From: CAVTWJ01 sp964525605
GTDB lineage: Bacteria; Oederibacteriota; Muellerivitia; Muellerivitales; Muellerivitaceae
Assembly: GCA_964525605.1 (NCBI GenBank)
Contig: CAZGKT010000007.1
Coordinates: forward strand, 73,454-137,453
Direction of reading: 5' to 3'
DNA length: 64,000 nucleotides
Shown here: piece after piece, positions 41,300 through 50,948 of the stretch
Layout of the letters: each line of letters opens with the position of its first letter
Position numbering within the stretch: the stretch's first letter is position 1
Made by a program: the position numbers and the translations under genes
Notes under the pieces: model-generated
The model's input: only the letters and a program-made list of their open reading frames with translations
Told to the model about the DNA's origin: nothing
Databases searched by the model: none

Positions 41300-43576
41300 A
41301 TGAAAAAAGCATCACCGGTCATCGCGCTTTTCATAAGCTTGGCCCTGCCGGCCTTGGCCGAACATGGTCGATTGGCGACGACGGATCGCGACCCCTGGAT
41401 CGACCAGGCTGCCAACGATTTGGTGATATCCGGCATGGTTGCCGATCCCGGCAAAGACATGGATCAAATGACAAACTTGGAGATGGCCCAGTTGACGGCC
41501 CAGGCTTCCCAGATGATTATGGCCCAGGCCGATCCATCCCTTTTACCCCCGCCCATGGCGGGGGATCCGACCCTGCCCGAGCCTGTTCTTTCCGCATCTC
41601 CGGCGCCCATTTTGAGTACGGCGGCTTCTCCCACCCAGACGGTACCATCCCGCAGCTTACAGCAGTTGGTTGAAGAATTCGCGGACGAGCTGGCGGCCAT
41701 GGGGATCCAGGTGGACAAGGTTGAACAGCGTCTGGAGGACGCCCAGGTTCGCGATGAAATTTATTCGGCGCTCCAGAAAAAATACCTGACTCGAACCGGA
41801 ACAGAGGTCGGGGGCGAATCCCGCGGATTCATGTATATGTACCGTGGTTTTGGCAACAACGCAGCCTATCCTTCCATGGACTACAACGCAGCCATCTATA
41901 TGCAAATGGACCTTCGCAGCGTGCCGGTTCCCGACGTGCTTTTTAATGTTAGTTTCCGTTTCTGGCGTTCGATTGGCATGTACTACCAGGATCCGATCCA
42001 ACCCTCTTATCAATTGCGGTGGATTAGTCTTTCGGGTTATAGCGATTCCGCCACTATACAAGGTGGGGATTTTTACAAAAGCTACACCCCATTCACCCTT
42101 TGGAACTTCAACGCTCCCGTTTACACCCTGGTGGACCCAACCTCCTTCCAGCGCACGCGAAATGACGCGGAGGATCTGCTTTACCTGGACCACGGAAACG
42201 ATTGGAAACTTCGAGGGTTCCAGGGTTCAGTGGGTCAGAATTGGGGTTCCAGTTGGGACTTAAGCAGCTACCATTTGGAGTCCATGATCGGGGTGATGCA
42301 GGCTCCAGGAGACGATATTGGAGCCATCAGTTTCGGGGATTATTTTGCGGGGAGCCAAGCTTCCCTAGGGTTCTTTCAGCAAAACCTCATTTTGGGAGCG
42401 ACAGGCCTGGTGCTTTGGCAGGATGCGGGAAGTGCCAACTCACCCTACATTGTTGGCTATCCGGATAATTACGCCAAGGCTTACCAGGTTGGAAGCCTCT
42501 GGTCAAAAGCCGGAATCCCTTTCGACGATAATGTCAAACTGACAGGTGGATTCGAGAGCGCCTTCAGCAAATATAATGATGATTCCACCGACCCGACCAA
42601 GGCTTTCACGGATTGGGCTCTATCAGCCGAAGGTGCCCTGGAAGTTTATGGAATCAAGTTATCAACTAAGTATTTGAACATCGGGCCCTATTTTTACTCG
42701 CCCGGAGCTCAGACAAACCGTTTCTCGCCGGATCCCTCGGCCCCCGGATACATGACGAACAACCTGACGGGCTTGGATGACGCCGCGCCAGGGCTACTCA
42801 ATCAAAGCCCTTTCCAGGGCATCAACCGCCCCTCTTACGCCCCCTATGACCGGACCGCTGAAAATATGCTTCCATACGGGGATGCTACCCCAAACCGTTC
42901 GGTGTTTTTATTGGGGCTTTCGGGCGCGGTTGGGAACAAGGGTTGGTTCCAACCCCAGGCTTCGGTGGTGATCAAGGCCCAGGAACTTCAACCCAATTAT
43001 GTTCTCAATTCCCAGGGAACCGGGGCCATCCCGGTGGATAGCCAGAGCAATACTTCAGTCGGGCGTACCTTCGGGGGCGGGGAAGGGGCCTTGACCATGG
43101 ATTTCGCCAAGATGGCGAACATGGCGGGTAAAACCTATGACATCCAGTTTGATTACAAATATCAAACCACTGATTTAGGGATCGGGGCCTCCCCGTTCAC
43201 CTCGAAAACGATTATCGGGGCGGCAGACTTTAATATACCCCTCAAAATGTTTTCTCCTGTTGTCTGGTCCGCGGCCTTCGAACAAACCCAAAGCAGCGGC
43301 AGCGAATATTTCTTGAGCGACGGAAATCCCCCCAACCTGGGTGAATATCTTTTTTATGTTATTCCTTATTCTTCGTCGGGAACCCCTAACCCCCAATTCA
43401 CTTACCAGGCCATGAATATGACCCGACAAACCTGGGCTTTCGGTGTGAAATATCCCTTGAGCAGCCTGGTGGATATCCGGGCGGATTGTTTCTTCACCAA
43501 TTACGTCTGGACAGATGTCCCTTCTTACAACCGCACTGATGAGGTTTGGAGATTCACTTATGAAGCCCATTATTAA
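41300..43576 (+). CDS. SLH-like / Pro-rich / helix / beta-barrel protein 2
   Basis: 758 residues. Signal peptide 1-20. SLH-like region about 22-72 (DPWIDQAANDLVISGMV ... MTNLEMAQLTAQA). Pro/Ser linker 77-118. Short helix 119-160. Then a beta-barrel ending EAHY. Barrel segments shared with protein 3 include SYTPFTLWN, LNIGPYFYSPGAQ, YDRTAENMLPYG-ATPNR, and NSQGTG. It is therefore a tandem paralog of protein 3, less close to protein 1. It starts 32 bases after protein 1's stop. The ribosome site before ATG 41300 is not obvious. Confidence 0.75.
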   Translation: MKKASPVIALFISLALPALAEHGRLATTDRDPWIDQAANDLVISGMVADPGKDMDQMTNLEMAQLTAQASQMIMAQADPSLLPPPMAGDPTLPEPVLSASPAPILSTAASPTQTVPSRSLQQLVEEFADELAAMGIQVDKVEQRLEDAQVRDEIYSALQKKYLTRTGTEVGGESRGFMYMYRGFGNNAAYPSMDYNAAIYMQMDLRSVPVPDVLFNVSFRFWRSIGMYYQDPIQPSYQLRWISLSGYSDSATIQGGDFYKSYTPFTLWNFNAPVYTLVDPTSFQRTRNDAEDLLYLDHGNDWKLRGFQGSVGQNWGSSWDLSSYHLESMIGVMQAPGDDIGAISFGDYFAGSQASLGFFQQNLILGATGLVLWQDAGSANSPYIVGYPDNYAKAYQVGSLWSKAGIPFDDNVKLTGGFESAFSKYNDDSTDPTKAFTDWALSAEGALEVYGIKLSTKYLNIGPYFYSPGAQTNRFSPDPSAPGYMTNNLTGLDDAAPGLLNQSPFQGINRPSYAPYDRTAENMLPYGDATPNRSVFLLGLSGAVGNKGWFQPQASVVIKAQELQPNYVLNSQGTGAIPVDSQSNTSVGRTFGGGEGALTMDFAKMANMAGKTYDIQFDYKYQTTDLGIGASPFTSKTIIGAADFNIPLKMFSPVVWSAAFEQTQSSGSEYFLSDGNPPNLGEYLFYVIPYSSSGTPNPQFTYQAMNMTRQTWAFGVKYPLSSLVDIRADCFFTNYVWTDVPSYNRTDEVWRFTYEAHY

Positions 43577-46151
43577 ATCCGGGCGGTTCGCCCTAGCCTT
43601 AGCTGCCCTTTTCTTTTTGGGGTTAGCTGTTGCGTCGGCTTCGGATGGCCTGTTCTCTGTGGTTCCGTCGGGTAATGACACCTATATGAAGCTGGGACAA
43701 TTGGAACAGGCTGGATTGCTGACTCCCGGGGATTCCCGGGCGCCTTTGACGCGGTTTGAAGTGGCCCAACTGGTTGAGAAGGCTCAAAAGAATCTATTCG
43801 GAATTGAAGTGGCACAATTGGATGAAATACCTCCTCCGCCCGATTCGGGTTCTCCCGCTCCTCCCTCGACAGCCTCTCCTCTGTCTTCTTCTGCTCCTGC
43901 ACCCTCAACGGCGCCCGCACTTTCCGCTCCTTCGGCACCTGCGCCTTCTACATCAGATTCAATTCCGCCACCGCCTGATGCGGGCGCTGCTGCTCCACCA
44001 GCTTCGGGTGCCGTTCCATCAACCAGTACGGCTCCTGCTTCCCCTCCGCCACCGCCTGACGCCTCCACGGCGCCTTCTATTCCCCTTCCTGGGACCGCGA
44101 CGGTTTCTCCGGTTGCAGCAACACAACCTCCTGTTCCCACAGCAACGCCGGAGGATCCGCTGAAATGGGCCAAGTTGGCCGAAACTTTAAATAGCCTTGA
44201 AGACGCCTATCAGTACGAATTGAAAGATATCCAGACGCCGGTGAAAGATCTCGATGACAAGACCACGACCCTTGAAAATGAGCAATACGATCTTTTGAAA
44301 CGGTTGAAGGGCATTGACGAGTATCCCACCATTGCTTGGCACGGTTTGGGCCGCGTTTTTGGCGCAGGTGAGCGTTTGACGAGTACTATCCCTGGTTTAT
44401 CACTTTCCCAAAATGACAATGTCCAGGGCAGGGGTTATATCGACTTCGAGCCTGAGGGAGTCATAGGAAAGCAAATTCGGTGGGACCTAATCGTTCGATA
44501 TGGGACTGCCATGGTGGAGAACGATTCCCAGGCCATCGACAGTTTCTTTCCCCGCCGAGGTTCCATGGAACTCAAGGCGCCTTGGTTTACCGCGACTCTG
44601 GGTGATTTTGATGAATCCTATACTCCATTGACTCTCTGGAACCGTGACAACCTGGATCTGCGTTGGGTGCCCGAGATGATTGCCCGGGAAGACGACACAT
44701 TGAAATATGAAAGTTTCATGAACAACGAACCCAATTGGCCTTTTCGAGGTATGCGTTTGGGTTCTGAAGTGGCGTGGCCTGACTCCACCTGGTTTGACCA
44801 TTTCAATATCTCCCTTATGGGCGATATGATCCGAAATGGCTACAACGACTTGGCTTCAGGGGGAAACTATTTTGGCTCGGGTCTTAATACCGACTGGCTT
44901 TTTGCCGGGAAGGGACAATTAGCGACGAAGAAGCTCTTTTTGGGCGGCGGAACTAACTTGAAATTTTCCTTTGACGCCTATGGCCTTCTGCTATGGGAAG
45001 GGCCTAATACCGACACCCCTGGAAGTATTTATGTGCCCAATGGCGTCACCACATGGGACCACCAATACGAGATACTCAGTTTAAAACCTTCGGTTGATGT
45101 GTCGTTGGGGGATGGAATGGTTTTGGGAGCAACGTGGGAAGCCGCGAATTCGCTTTACGAAGATGACACGCGAAACAGCGCCACGAATGTGACGGATTGG
45201 GCGGTGATCGCTGGTCCCTACCTCAAGTTCCAACATTCTCTAATCTCGTTCAACTACCTGAACGTGGGTCCGAACTATTTCTCGCCCATGGCCCAAACTA
45301 GACAGGATTTAATAACTTCCACTACGGGTTTCAACCCTGGGAGTGGGTTGCCCACCCCTGACCTGTTTTCCGCGCCCCTTCGAAGCCAGTTTTTCCTTGC
45401 CGGGGTGCCCCGTGCTAGCGGTATCTTTTCTTTTTACGATCGAACCGAGGACAATACTTTCCCTTATGGGTTGGCCACTCCCAATCGGGAGGGAGCGGGA
45501 ATGGAATTGGACGTTAAAACCCTTGAAAAGGATTCTCTCAAGATCAAGGGCTCGGTTTATTTCGTTCAGGAAATCAATCCGAATATCGTTGCGGATTCCC
45601 AGGGGACCGGATTTGTAGCGGTGGACATGCCTGTGTCCGTCACCGCAGTTCCCCAGCGAAACTTCGCCTATATCAACGTGGGGCCTTCCTTCAACCTCGG
45701 TCCTTCCATTGATGATCCGGAAGATTTGATAATTGGGACCAATGTTCGTTATGAAGAAACCGACAGCTCGCTAGGCACCTTGACCAGCGCCTGGGTCTTG
45801 GGGGGAGTGGAGGCCGGTTTGTTTTCCTGGTGGAATATGGCCCTGTCTTTCGGGGCGGATAGCGTAAACGGATCGGAGGCAGGCTACGTGATCAATAACC
45901 AGGTGACCACCTATGCCCGTTATTCCTACCTGTTCGACAACTCGGACCTGGGAAAATACGAGTTATTCAACATCAACGGTACGAACAACAGCCTCCGGTT
46001 TTCTACGACCTTTACATTGAACCGAAACTCCAAGTTATACTTGGATTACGACTATACCTGGGGTAATGCGGTTCCGTATTTTGGGACGACACCTTCAACC
46101 GGAACCATGAACAACCAATTCGCGGAGCTGACCTATGAAATCCTATTCTAA
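43560..46151 (+). CDS. SLH-like / Pro-rich / helix / beta-barrel protein 3
   Basis: 863 residues. Signal peptide to about 27. SLH-like region 32-80 (NDTYMKLGQLEQAGLLTPGDSRAPLTRFEVAQLVEKA). Very Pro/Ala/Ser-rich linker 88-200. Helix about 200-250. Beta-barrel to the end (TYEILF). Paralog of protein 2 by shared barrel blocks (SYTPLTLWN, LNVGPNYFSPMAQ, YDRTEDN-FPYGLATPNR, DSQGTG). The start overlaps the end of protein 2 by 17 bases, and its own end overlaps the next gene by 17, so the run is translationally coupled. Confidence 0.75.
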   Translation: MKPIIKSGRFALALAALFFLGLAVASASDGLFSVVPSGNDTYMKLGQLEQAGLLTPGDSRAPLTRFEVAQLVEKAQKNLFGIEVAQLDEIPPPPDSGSPAPPSTASPLSSSAPAPSTAPALSAPSAPAPSTSDSIPPPPDAGAAAPPASGAVPSTSTAPASPPPPPDASTAPSIPLPGTATVSPVAATQPPVPTATPEDPLKWAKLAETLNSLEDAYQYELKDIQTPVKDLDDKTTTLENEQYDLLKRLKGIDEYPTIAWHGLGRVFGAGERLTSTIPGLSLSQNDNVQGRGYIDFEPEGVIGKQIRWDLIVRYGTAMVENDSQAIDSFFPRRGSMELKAPWFTATLGDFDESYTPLTLWNRDNLDLRWVPEMIAREDDTLKYESFMNNEPNWPFRGMRLGSEVAWPDSTWFDHFNISLMGDMIRNGYNDLASGGNYFGSGLNTDWLFAGKGQLATKKLFLGGGTNLKFSFDAYGLLLWEGPNTDTPGSIYVPNGVTTWDHQYEILSLKPSVDVSLGDGMVLGATWEAANSLYEDDTRNSATNVTDWAVIAGPYLKFQHSLISFNYLNVGPNYFSPMAQTRQDLITSTTGFNPGSGLPTPDLFSAPLRSQFFLAGVPRASGIFSFYDRTEDNTFPYGLATPNREGAGMELDVKTLEKDSLKIKGSVYFVQEINPNIVADSQGTGFVAVDMPVSVTAVPQRNFAYINVGPSFNLGPSIDDPEDLIIGTNVRYEETDSSLGTLTSAWVLGGVEAGLFSWWNMALSFGADSVNGSEAGYVINNQVTTYARYSYLFDNSDLGKYELFNINGTNNSLRFSTTFTLNRNSKLYLDYDYTWGNAVPYFGTTPSTGTMNNQFAELTYEILF

Positions 46152-47040
46152 AAAGCTGAAGAAGATTTTCAGCCAAAACAGGACTCGGCCCACGGCTTGG
46201 GTGGCGGGGTTGTTCCTCGTTGCCGGAATTGGGATCTCGGTTCTGGTTGGATGTCAGAATGGGGTGCCTGCCCTGGGGGTTTATGGAGCGCCTGTTTCCC
46301 AGATTAACCGGGATTTAGTAGCCGATTTCAACTTGGCTAATCTGGTTTCTACTGTTCCAGCCGTTCAACCGGTTCAGGGTCCCGTAACAAATAACGCGGG
46401 CGCGGTTGTAGAAGGTTACCCTATCAATCCCAACCTCTTTGAGATGAGCAATCCTCCGTCTTACACTCTGAAAACTCCCGGATCAGTTACGGTTCTAAAC
46501 AATTTCACGGCTTATAACACCTTAATTTCCTGGGGCCTTTATGGACCGGGCGCTAATGGGGCCGCTTACGGGTATCGAATGTATGGAACTGTTACCGACC
46601 TGGGGGATTCTACCTTTCCAGAACTGGATCTCTGCGCTTATCCGGAGGGAGGGGCCTTTTACGACGTCAGCAATTTTACCGGGGTCCAGTTTTACTTGAA
46701 AATCTCCAGCGACGACTCCGCCCTTCAACGGCATTTCTCTATACCCGTTTACCAAACGGTCGCTGTGGCGGGTGGTGGTGGGTGTACTGCGATTTCCACT
46801 CAATGCTACGACCATTTCGCCGCCGATGTCACTGACGGAACCGACGGACAATGGGCCTTTTTCAGATATAACTTCAGCGACCTCAAACAACTGGTTGCCG
46901 GGGCCATTCCCACCCCGCCTACATTGAGCGGAACGAATCTCCAACAAGTCATGTGGTTGCAATGGGGCGGGAGCCGTAATAACAAAGCGGGTAAATCCTT
47001 TGTGGATATGTCGGTGGACGCCATCTCGTTTTTTAAATAG
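46135..47040 (+). CDS. CIA30-like lipoprotein B
   Basis: 301 residues. A 20-residue basic N-terminus precedes a hydrophobic segment ending in the lipobox VLVGC (Cys near residue 40). The mature domain starts VADFNLANLV and carries the landmarks shared with lipoproteins A and C: NFTGVQFYLKISSDD, CYDHFAADV and a terminal DMSVDAISFF. The ATG lies inside the end of the previous gene, so it is expressed with the SLH proteins. The domain probably binds carbohydrate; this is inference from fold similarity. Confidence 0.7.
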   Translation: MKSYSKKLKKIFSQNRTRPTAWVAGLFLVAGIGISVLVGCQNGVPALGVYGAPVSQINRDLVADFNLANLVSTVPAVQPVQGPVTNNAGAVVEGYPINPNLFEMSNPPSYTLKTPGSVTVLNNFTAYNTLISWGLYGPGANGAAYGYRMYGTVTDLGDSTFPELDLCAYPEGGAFYDVSNFTGVQFYLKISSDDSALQRHFSIPVYQTVAVAGGGGCTAISTQCYDHFAADVTDGTDGQWAFFRYNFSDLKQLVAGAIPTPPTLSGTNLQQVMWLQWGGSRNNKAGKSFVDMSVDAISFFK

Positions 47041-47108
47041 TGGTAAACTTTTTTAGGAACATATTTACACCCCATACGGGCAGTGGTGGAACGGTAGGAG
47101 GGTTATCA

Positions 47109-47936
47109 ATGAAAAATCATCAGTTAGGGCTGGGTTTGGGGGCATTGGTTTTATCCTGGGCTTTCCTTTGCCTTTTCCAGGGCTGTAATAGTGTAGTTCC
47201 ACCGGTCACTTCCGTTGTACCGGCTCCCCTTCCCGTGAGTGTGGTTAGCAATTTCCATGAAGGTTCACTTCAAGTTAATCCGACTCTTACGAACGGTACC
47301 GGCGGATATTTCACGGCTGAGACTAGCGGGGGTTCCATCGGTCATACCAATATGATCAATAATAGCGCCAGTCCCATTCTTCTTTATCCCCGGGCGGATA
47401 CGGGCCAATATGCCGTTCATATTTATGGCACTCAAACCGATACGGCCCCAACCGGTTATCCATCGATGGAACTTTATGGTTTCCTAAGGAATGATCCATC
47501 CGATCCATCCGATCCCTACATATACGACCTGTCCAGTTTTACGGGCGTCCAGTACGATATTATGATCGGCGCCGATGATACCAATGTCGCCCGGTGGTTT
47601 GAGGTCGGTGTCAGCCAAAATACTCCACCCACGGCCAATCCTGGTGGATCCTGCCAACCACCGTTTAGCAGCAATTGTTACAACTATTTCAATCAGAATA
47701 TACCTGTCGGACCTGGCTCAGGATGGCAGACTGTTCAAGTGCTTTTCAGTAGCATGAACATTCGTTTCAGCGCGGGTGATGGTCTTGCCGGCCCCTTGAC
47801 TGGAAGTGTAGTGGTTAATGGGAAAACCGTGACATTTGAGAGTCAGGCATTATTTCTGTTATGGCAAGTTTCGAATAATGGAAACACCCACTCAACCTAC
47901 ACCGATATGTGGATTGATAACGTCGAATTGTTTTAA
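47109..47936 (+). CDS. CIA30-like lipoprotein C
   Basis: 275 residues. Lipobox LFQGC near residue 24. The mature domain has SNFHEGSLQVNPTL, SFTGVQYDIMIGADD, a CYNYFNQN motif and a final DMWIDNVELF, matching lipoproteins A and B. ATG 47109 has AGGAGG seven bases upstream and gives a proper lipoprotein signal; the in-frame GTG at 47040 is less likely. Last gene of the envelope operon; a perfect terminator follows. Confidence 0.7.
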   Translation: MKNHQLGLGLGALVLSWAFLCLFQGCNSVVPPVTSVVPAPLPVSVVSNFHEGSLQVNPTLTNGTGGYFTAETSGGSIGHTNMINNSASPILLYPRADTGQYAVHIYGTQTDTAPTGYPSMELYGFLRNDPSDPSDPYIYDLSSFTGVQYDIMIGADDTNVARWFEVGVSQNTPPTANPGGSCQPPFSSNCYNYFNQNIPVGPGSGWQTVQVLFSSMNIRFSAGDGLAGPLTGSVVVNGKTVTFESQALFLLWQVSNNGNTHSTYTDMWIDNVELF

Positions 47937-47954
47937 ACGGAAATTAAGCTTTTA

Positions 47955-47981
47955 GGCGGCCCTGCCAGGGCCGCCTTTTTT
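47955..47981 (+). terminator. Terminator of the envelope gene run
   Basis: GGCGGCCCTG and CAGGGCCGCC pair almost perfectly and are followed by six T residues. It separates the envelope genes from lepA. Confidence 0.9.
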
Positions 47982-48084
47982 GTTTCAGGACATTTTGACG
48001 AAACAATCCTTCCTTCTTTTTCCCCAAACGCTGGCCTATACTATGCCCCTTTCAATCGCCTGCGTCTTATAAAAGAGGATCTTC

Positions 48085-49884
48085 GTGTCGCTGGAACACA
48101 TCCGAAATTTTTGCATCATCGCCCACATCGACCACGGCAAAAGCACCCTGGCCGACCGTCTTTTGGAATTTACCGGTGCCATTCCGCCCCGGGAGATGCG
48201 CGAACAGCTCATGGACCAGATGGACCTGGAACGGGAGCGGGGAATTACCATCAAGGCCAAGGCGGTGCGGTTTTTTTACAAAGCCCGGGACGGCAGGACC
48301 TACGAAATGAACCTGATTGATACCCCTGGCCACGTGGATTTTACCTACGAGGTTTCCCGAAGCCTCAAGGCTTGCGAGGGGGCCCTTCTTCTCATTGACG
48401 CTTCCCAGGGGGTCGAGGCTCAAACCCTGGCCAACGCTTTTTTGGCTTCGGACCAGCACCTGACCATTATTCCCGTTATCAACAAGATCGACTTACCTGC
48501 CGCAGACCCGGAACGCTGCAAGAAACAAATGGAGGAATCCCTGGCTATTGAGGGGTCGGAGGCCATCCTGGCCTCGGCCAAGGAAGGCTTGGGCATTGAG
48601 GAAATATTGGAAGCAGTCGTGAAGCGGGTTCCCGCTCCAAAAGGAAACGCCGACGAACCCCTGAAAGGTCTTATTTTTGATTCCATGTACGACATTTACC
48701 GGGGGGTTATGATATTCGTCCGTATTTTGGAAGGAACGATTACAAAAAACACAAAGATGAAGTTTATGGCCACGGGAAAGGTCTTCGAAGTTGAAGAAGT
48801 GGGGGTTTTTAAGCCTAAGATGGAAAAAATTGACCGGCTTTCAGCGGGCGAAGTGGGATATATCGCCGCGAATATCAAGGAAGTCCGGGACGCCAAGGTG
48901 GGGGATACCGTGACCGAGGACGGACGGCCCACCGCCGAAACCATGCCGGGCTTCAAGGATGTTTTGCCCATGGTGTTTTGCGGGCTTTTCCCGGTCGCTT
49001 CCGACGACTACGACCACTTGAAGGAGGCGCTTTCGAAACTGAAGCTTTCCGACGCGGCCCTATCCTACGAACCCGAGACTTCGGTGGCTCTTTCCTTCGG
49101 GTTCCGCTGCGGTTTTTTAGGCCTGCTTCACATGGAAATTGTGCAGGAAAGATTGGAAAGGGAATACGACCTGAACCTCATCTGTACCGCTCCCAGCGTG
49201 GTGTACAAGGTCTTGAAAACCGACGGTGAGGAAATATTCATCGACAACCCCACCAAATTGCCTGATCTCTCCCTGGTTGAAGAGATACTTGAGCCGTTTA
49301 TTGACGGTAAAATCATCGTTCCGGCGGATTACATTGGGGCGGTGATGACCCTTTGCCAGGAACGGCGGGGAATCCATAAAAACACCCATTTCCTTGATAC
49401 GTCTCGCGCCATGATTTCTTATGAATTGCCCCTAGCCGAGATCGTGATGGATTTTTTCGACAAACTCAAGAGTTGCACCAAGGGTTACGCGTCTTTAGAT
49501 TACGAGCCGATCGGCTACCGGCGGGGGGAAATCGTCAAGGTTGATATCCTCTTGAACGGGGAAGTGGTGGACGCCCTTTCCTTCATGGTCCACCGGGACA
49601 AGTCCCAAGCCCGGGGAAGGGGAATCGCTGAAAAATTGAAAGAAATCATTCCCCAGCAGCTCTTCGAGGTGCCCATCCAGGCGGCCATTGGGGGCAAAAT
49701 CATTGCCCGCGAGACGGTGCGGGCCCGCCGCAAAGACGTTCTGGCCAAGTGTTACGGGGGAGACATCACTCGCAAGCGCAAGCTTCTGGAAAAGCAGAAG
49801 GAAGGCAAAAAGCGCATGAAGAACATTGGAAGCGTGGAAATCCCGCAGGAAGCCTTCATGGCCGTTTTAAAGGTTGAAGATTAA
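48085..49884 (+). CDS. lepA: Elongation factor 4 (LepA)
   Basis: 599 residues, the exact family size. GTPase motifs: AHIDHGKSTLADR (G1), RERGITIKAKAV (G2), DTPGHVDF (G3) and NKIDLP (G4). The LepA-specific C-terminal domain contains RRKDVLAKCYGGDITRKRKLLEKQKEGKKRMK. It back-translocates or remodels stalled ribosomes. GTG start with AGAGGA upstream. It begins the lepA-lepB-hemW-hrcA-grpE-dnaK order known from several phyla. Confidence 0.97.
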   Translation: MSLEHIRNFCIIAHIDHGKSTLADRLLEFTGAIPPREMREQLMDQMDLERERGITIKAKAVRFFYKARDGRTYEMNLIDTPGHVDFTYEVSRSLKACEGALLLIDASQGVEAQTLANAFLASDQHLTIIPVINKIDLPAADPERCKKQMEESLAIEGSEAILASAKEGLGIEEILEAVVKRVPAPKGNADEPLKGLIFDSMYDIYRGVMIFVRILEGTITKNTKMKFMATGKVFEVEEVGVFKPKMEKIDRLSAGEVGYIAANIKEVRDAKVGDTVTEDGRPTAETMPGFKDVLPMVFCGLFPVASDDYDHLKEALSKLKLSDAALSYEPETSVALSFGFRCGFLGLLHMEIVQERLEREYDLNLICTAPSVVYKVLKTDGEEIFIDNPTKLPDLSLVEEILEPFIDGKIIVPADYIGAVMTLCQERRGIHKNTHFLDTSRAMISYELPLAEIVMDFFDKLKSCTKGYASLDYEPIGYRRGEIVKVDILLNGEVVDALSFMVHRDKSQARGRGIAEKLKEIIPQQLFEVPIQAAIGGKIIARETVRARRKDVLAKCYGGDITRKRKLLEKQKEGKKRMKNIGSVEIPQEAFMAVLKVED

Positions 49885-49933
49885 CCAGGCGTGTATTTCT
49901 TTATTGCGAATTTAGATTCGAAAAGGATTGGGA

Positions 49934-50893
49934 ATGGAAAATCTTAATTATTACCTCTACGGCGCGGTCATCTTCCTGACGCTGGTGGAAGCGGTATTCA
50001 AATGGGTGATTCCTTCCATCCGCAAAAATCCCCAGGCGGCGGGAACAGTCGAAACCGTGGACTCTCTTTGGGTGGCTCTGGTCGTGGCTTTGTCCCTCAA
50101 GGCGGTTTTGGTCCAGCCGTTTACCATTCCTTCGGGATCAATGGAAGACACTCTTTTGGTGGGTGATTACATCCTCGTCAAGAAATATGAATACGGTTAT
50201 TCCATCTGGAACAGCACGAACCGATTTTTAGAATTTAGAAAACCTCAGCACCGGGATGTGGTGGTCTTCGTTTATCCGGGGGATCACACCAAGGATTACA
50301 TCAAGCGCTGCATCGGTCTTCCGGGGGATGTCATCGAGGTGAAAAACAAAGACCTCTACGTCAACGGGGTCAAGCAGGACGAACCCTATGTGAAGCATGT
50401 CGATCCCAACACCTATCCCCGGGGAATACTGACAGTCGACCGGGACAACTTTGGACCCGTGACGGTGGCAGCGGACCATTATTTCATGATGGGCGACAAC
50501 CGGGACAACAGCGCCGATTCAAGGTATTGGGGTCAGTTGGACGAGAAGCTGGTCAAGGGCCGGGCCTGGGCCATTTATTGGCATAGCATGCCATTACCGA
50601 CTTTACTCATTTTAGTGTCATTAGTCGTGGCTGCAGTTTCGGCCATCCTCCTTCTATGGACGCTGGGAAAAATGCGGTTTCTGTCTCGCGTATCGACCCA
50701 AGCCGCTCAAGGGATTCAAAACTTACCCGCTTCAAGCGCTCCCCAGAGCTTGGGTTCTGTTTTAAGGAGTTATGGTTTGACTATCGTTATTTCTTGTGTT
50801 CTGGCGGGGCTGATATTGTCCTCAACCGGGACCGGGTCCTTTAAAGAAAATGTTCAAGTTTTGAAGGATCGAATGTTCATGGTCATCCGATAA
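49934..50893 (+). CDS. lepB: Signal peptidase I with extra C-terminal membrane pair
   Basis: 319 residues. Two N-terminal membrane segments precede the catalytic Ser69 (IPSGSM) and Lys124 (DYIKRCIGLPGD); the GDNRDNSADSRYWG box completes the active site. It removes signal peptides at the outer face of the inner membrane. After the catalytic domain it carries two more hydrophobic helices (LPTLLILVSLVVAAVSAILL and LTIVISCVLAGLILS), which most SPase I enzymes lack. ATG 49934 has AAAAGGA upstream. It lies between lepA and hemW. Confidence 0.93.
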   Translation: MENLNYYLYGAVIFLTLVEAVFKWVIPSIRKNPQAAGTVETVDSLWVALVVALSLKAVLVQPFTIPSGSMEDTLLVGDYILVKKYEYGYSIWNSTNRFLEFRKPQHRDVVVFVYPGDHTKDYIKRCIGLPGDVIEVKNKDLYVNGVKQDEPYVKHVDPNTYPRGILTVDRDNFGPVTVAADHYFMMGDNRDNSADSRYWGQLDEKLVKGRAWAIYWHSMPLPTLLILVSLVVAAVSAILLLWTLGKMRFLSRVSTQAAQGIQNLPASSAPQSLGSVLRSYGLTIVISCVLAGLILSSTGTGSFKENVQVLKDRMFMVIR

Positions 50894-50948
50894 AACAAGA
50901 CGAACCGGGGATCCAACCCATCGGCCTCCCAACGAGAAATCTAACGCA

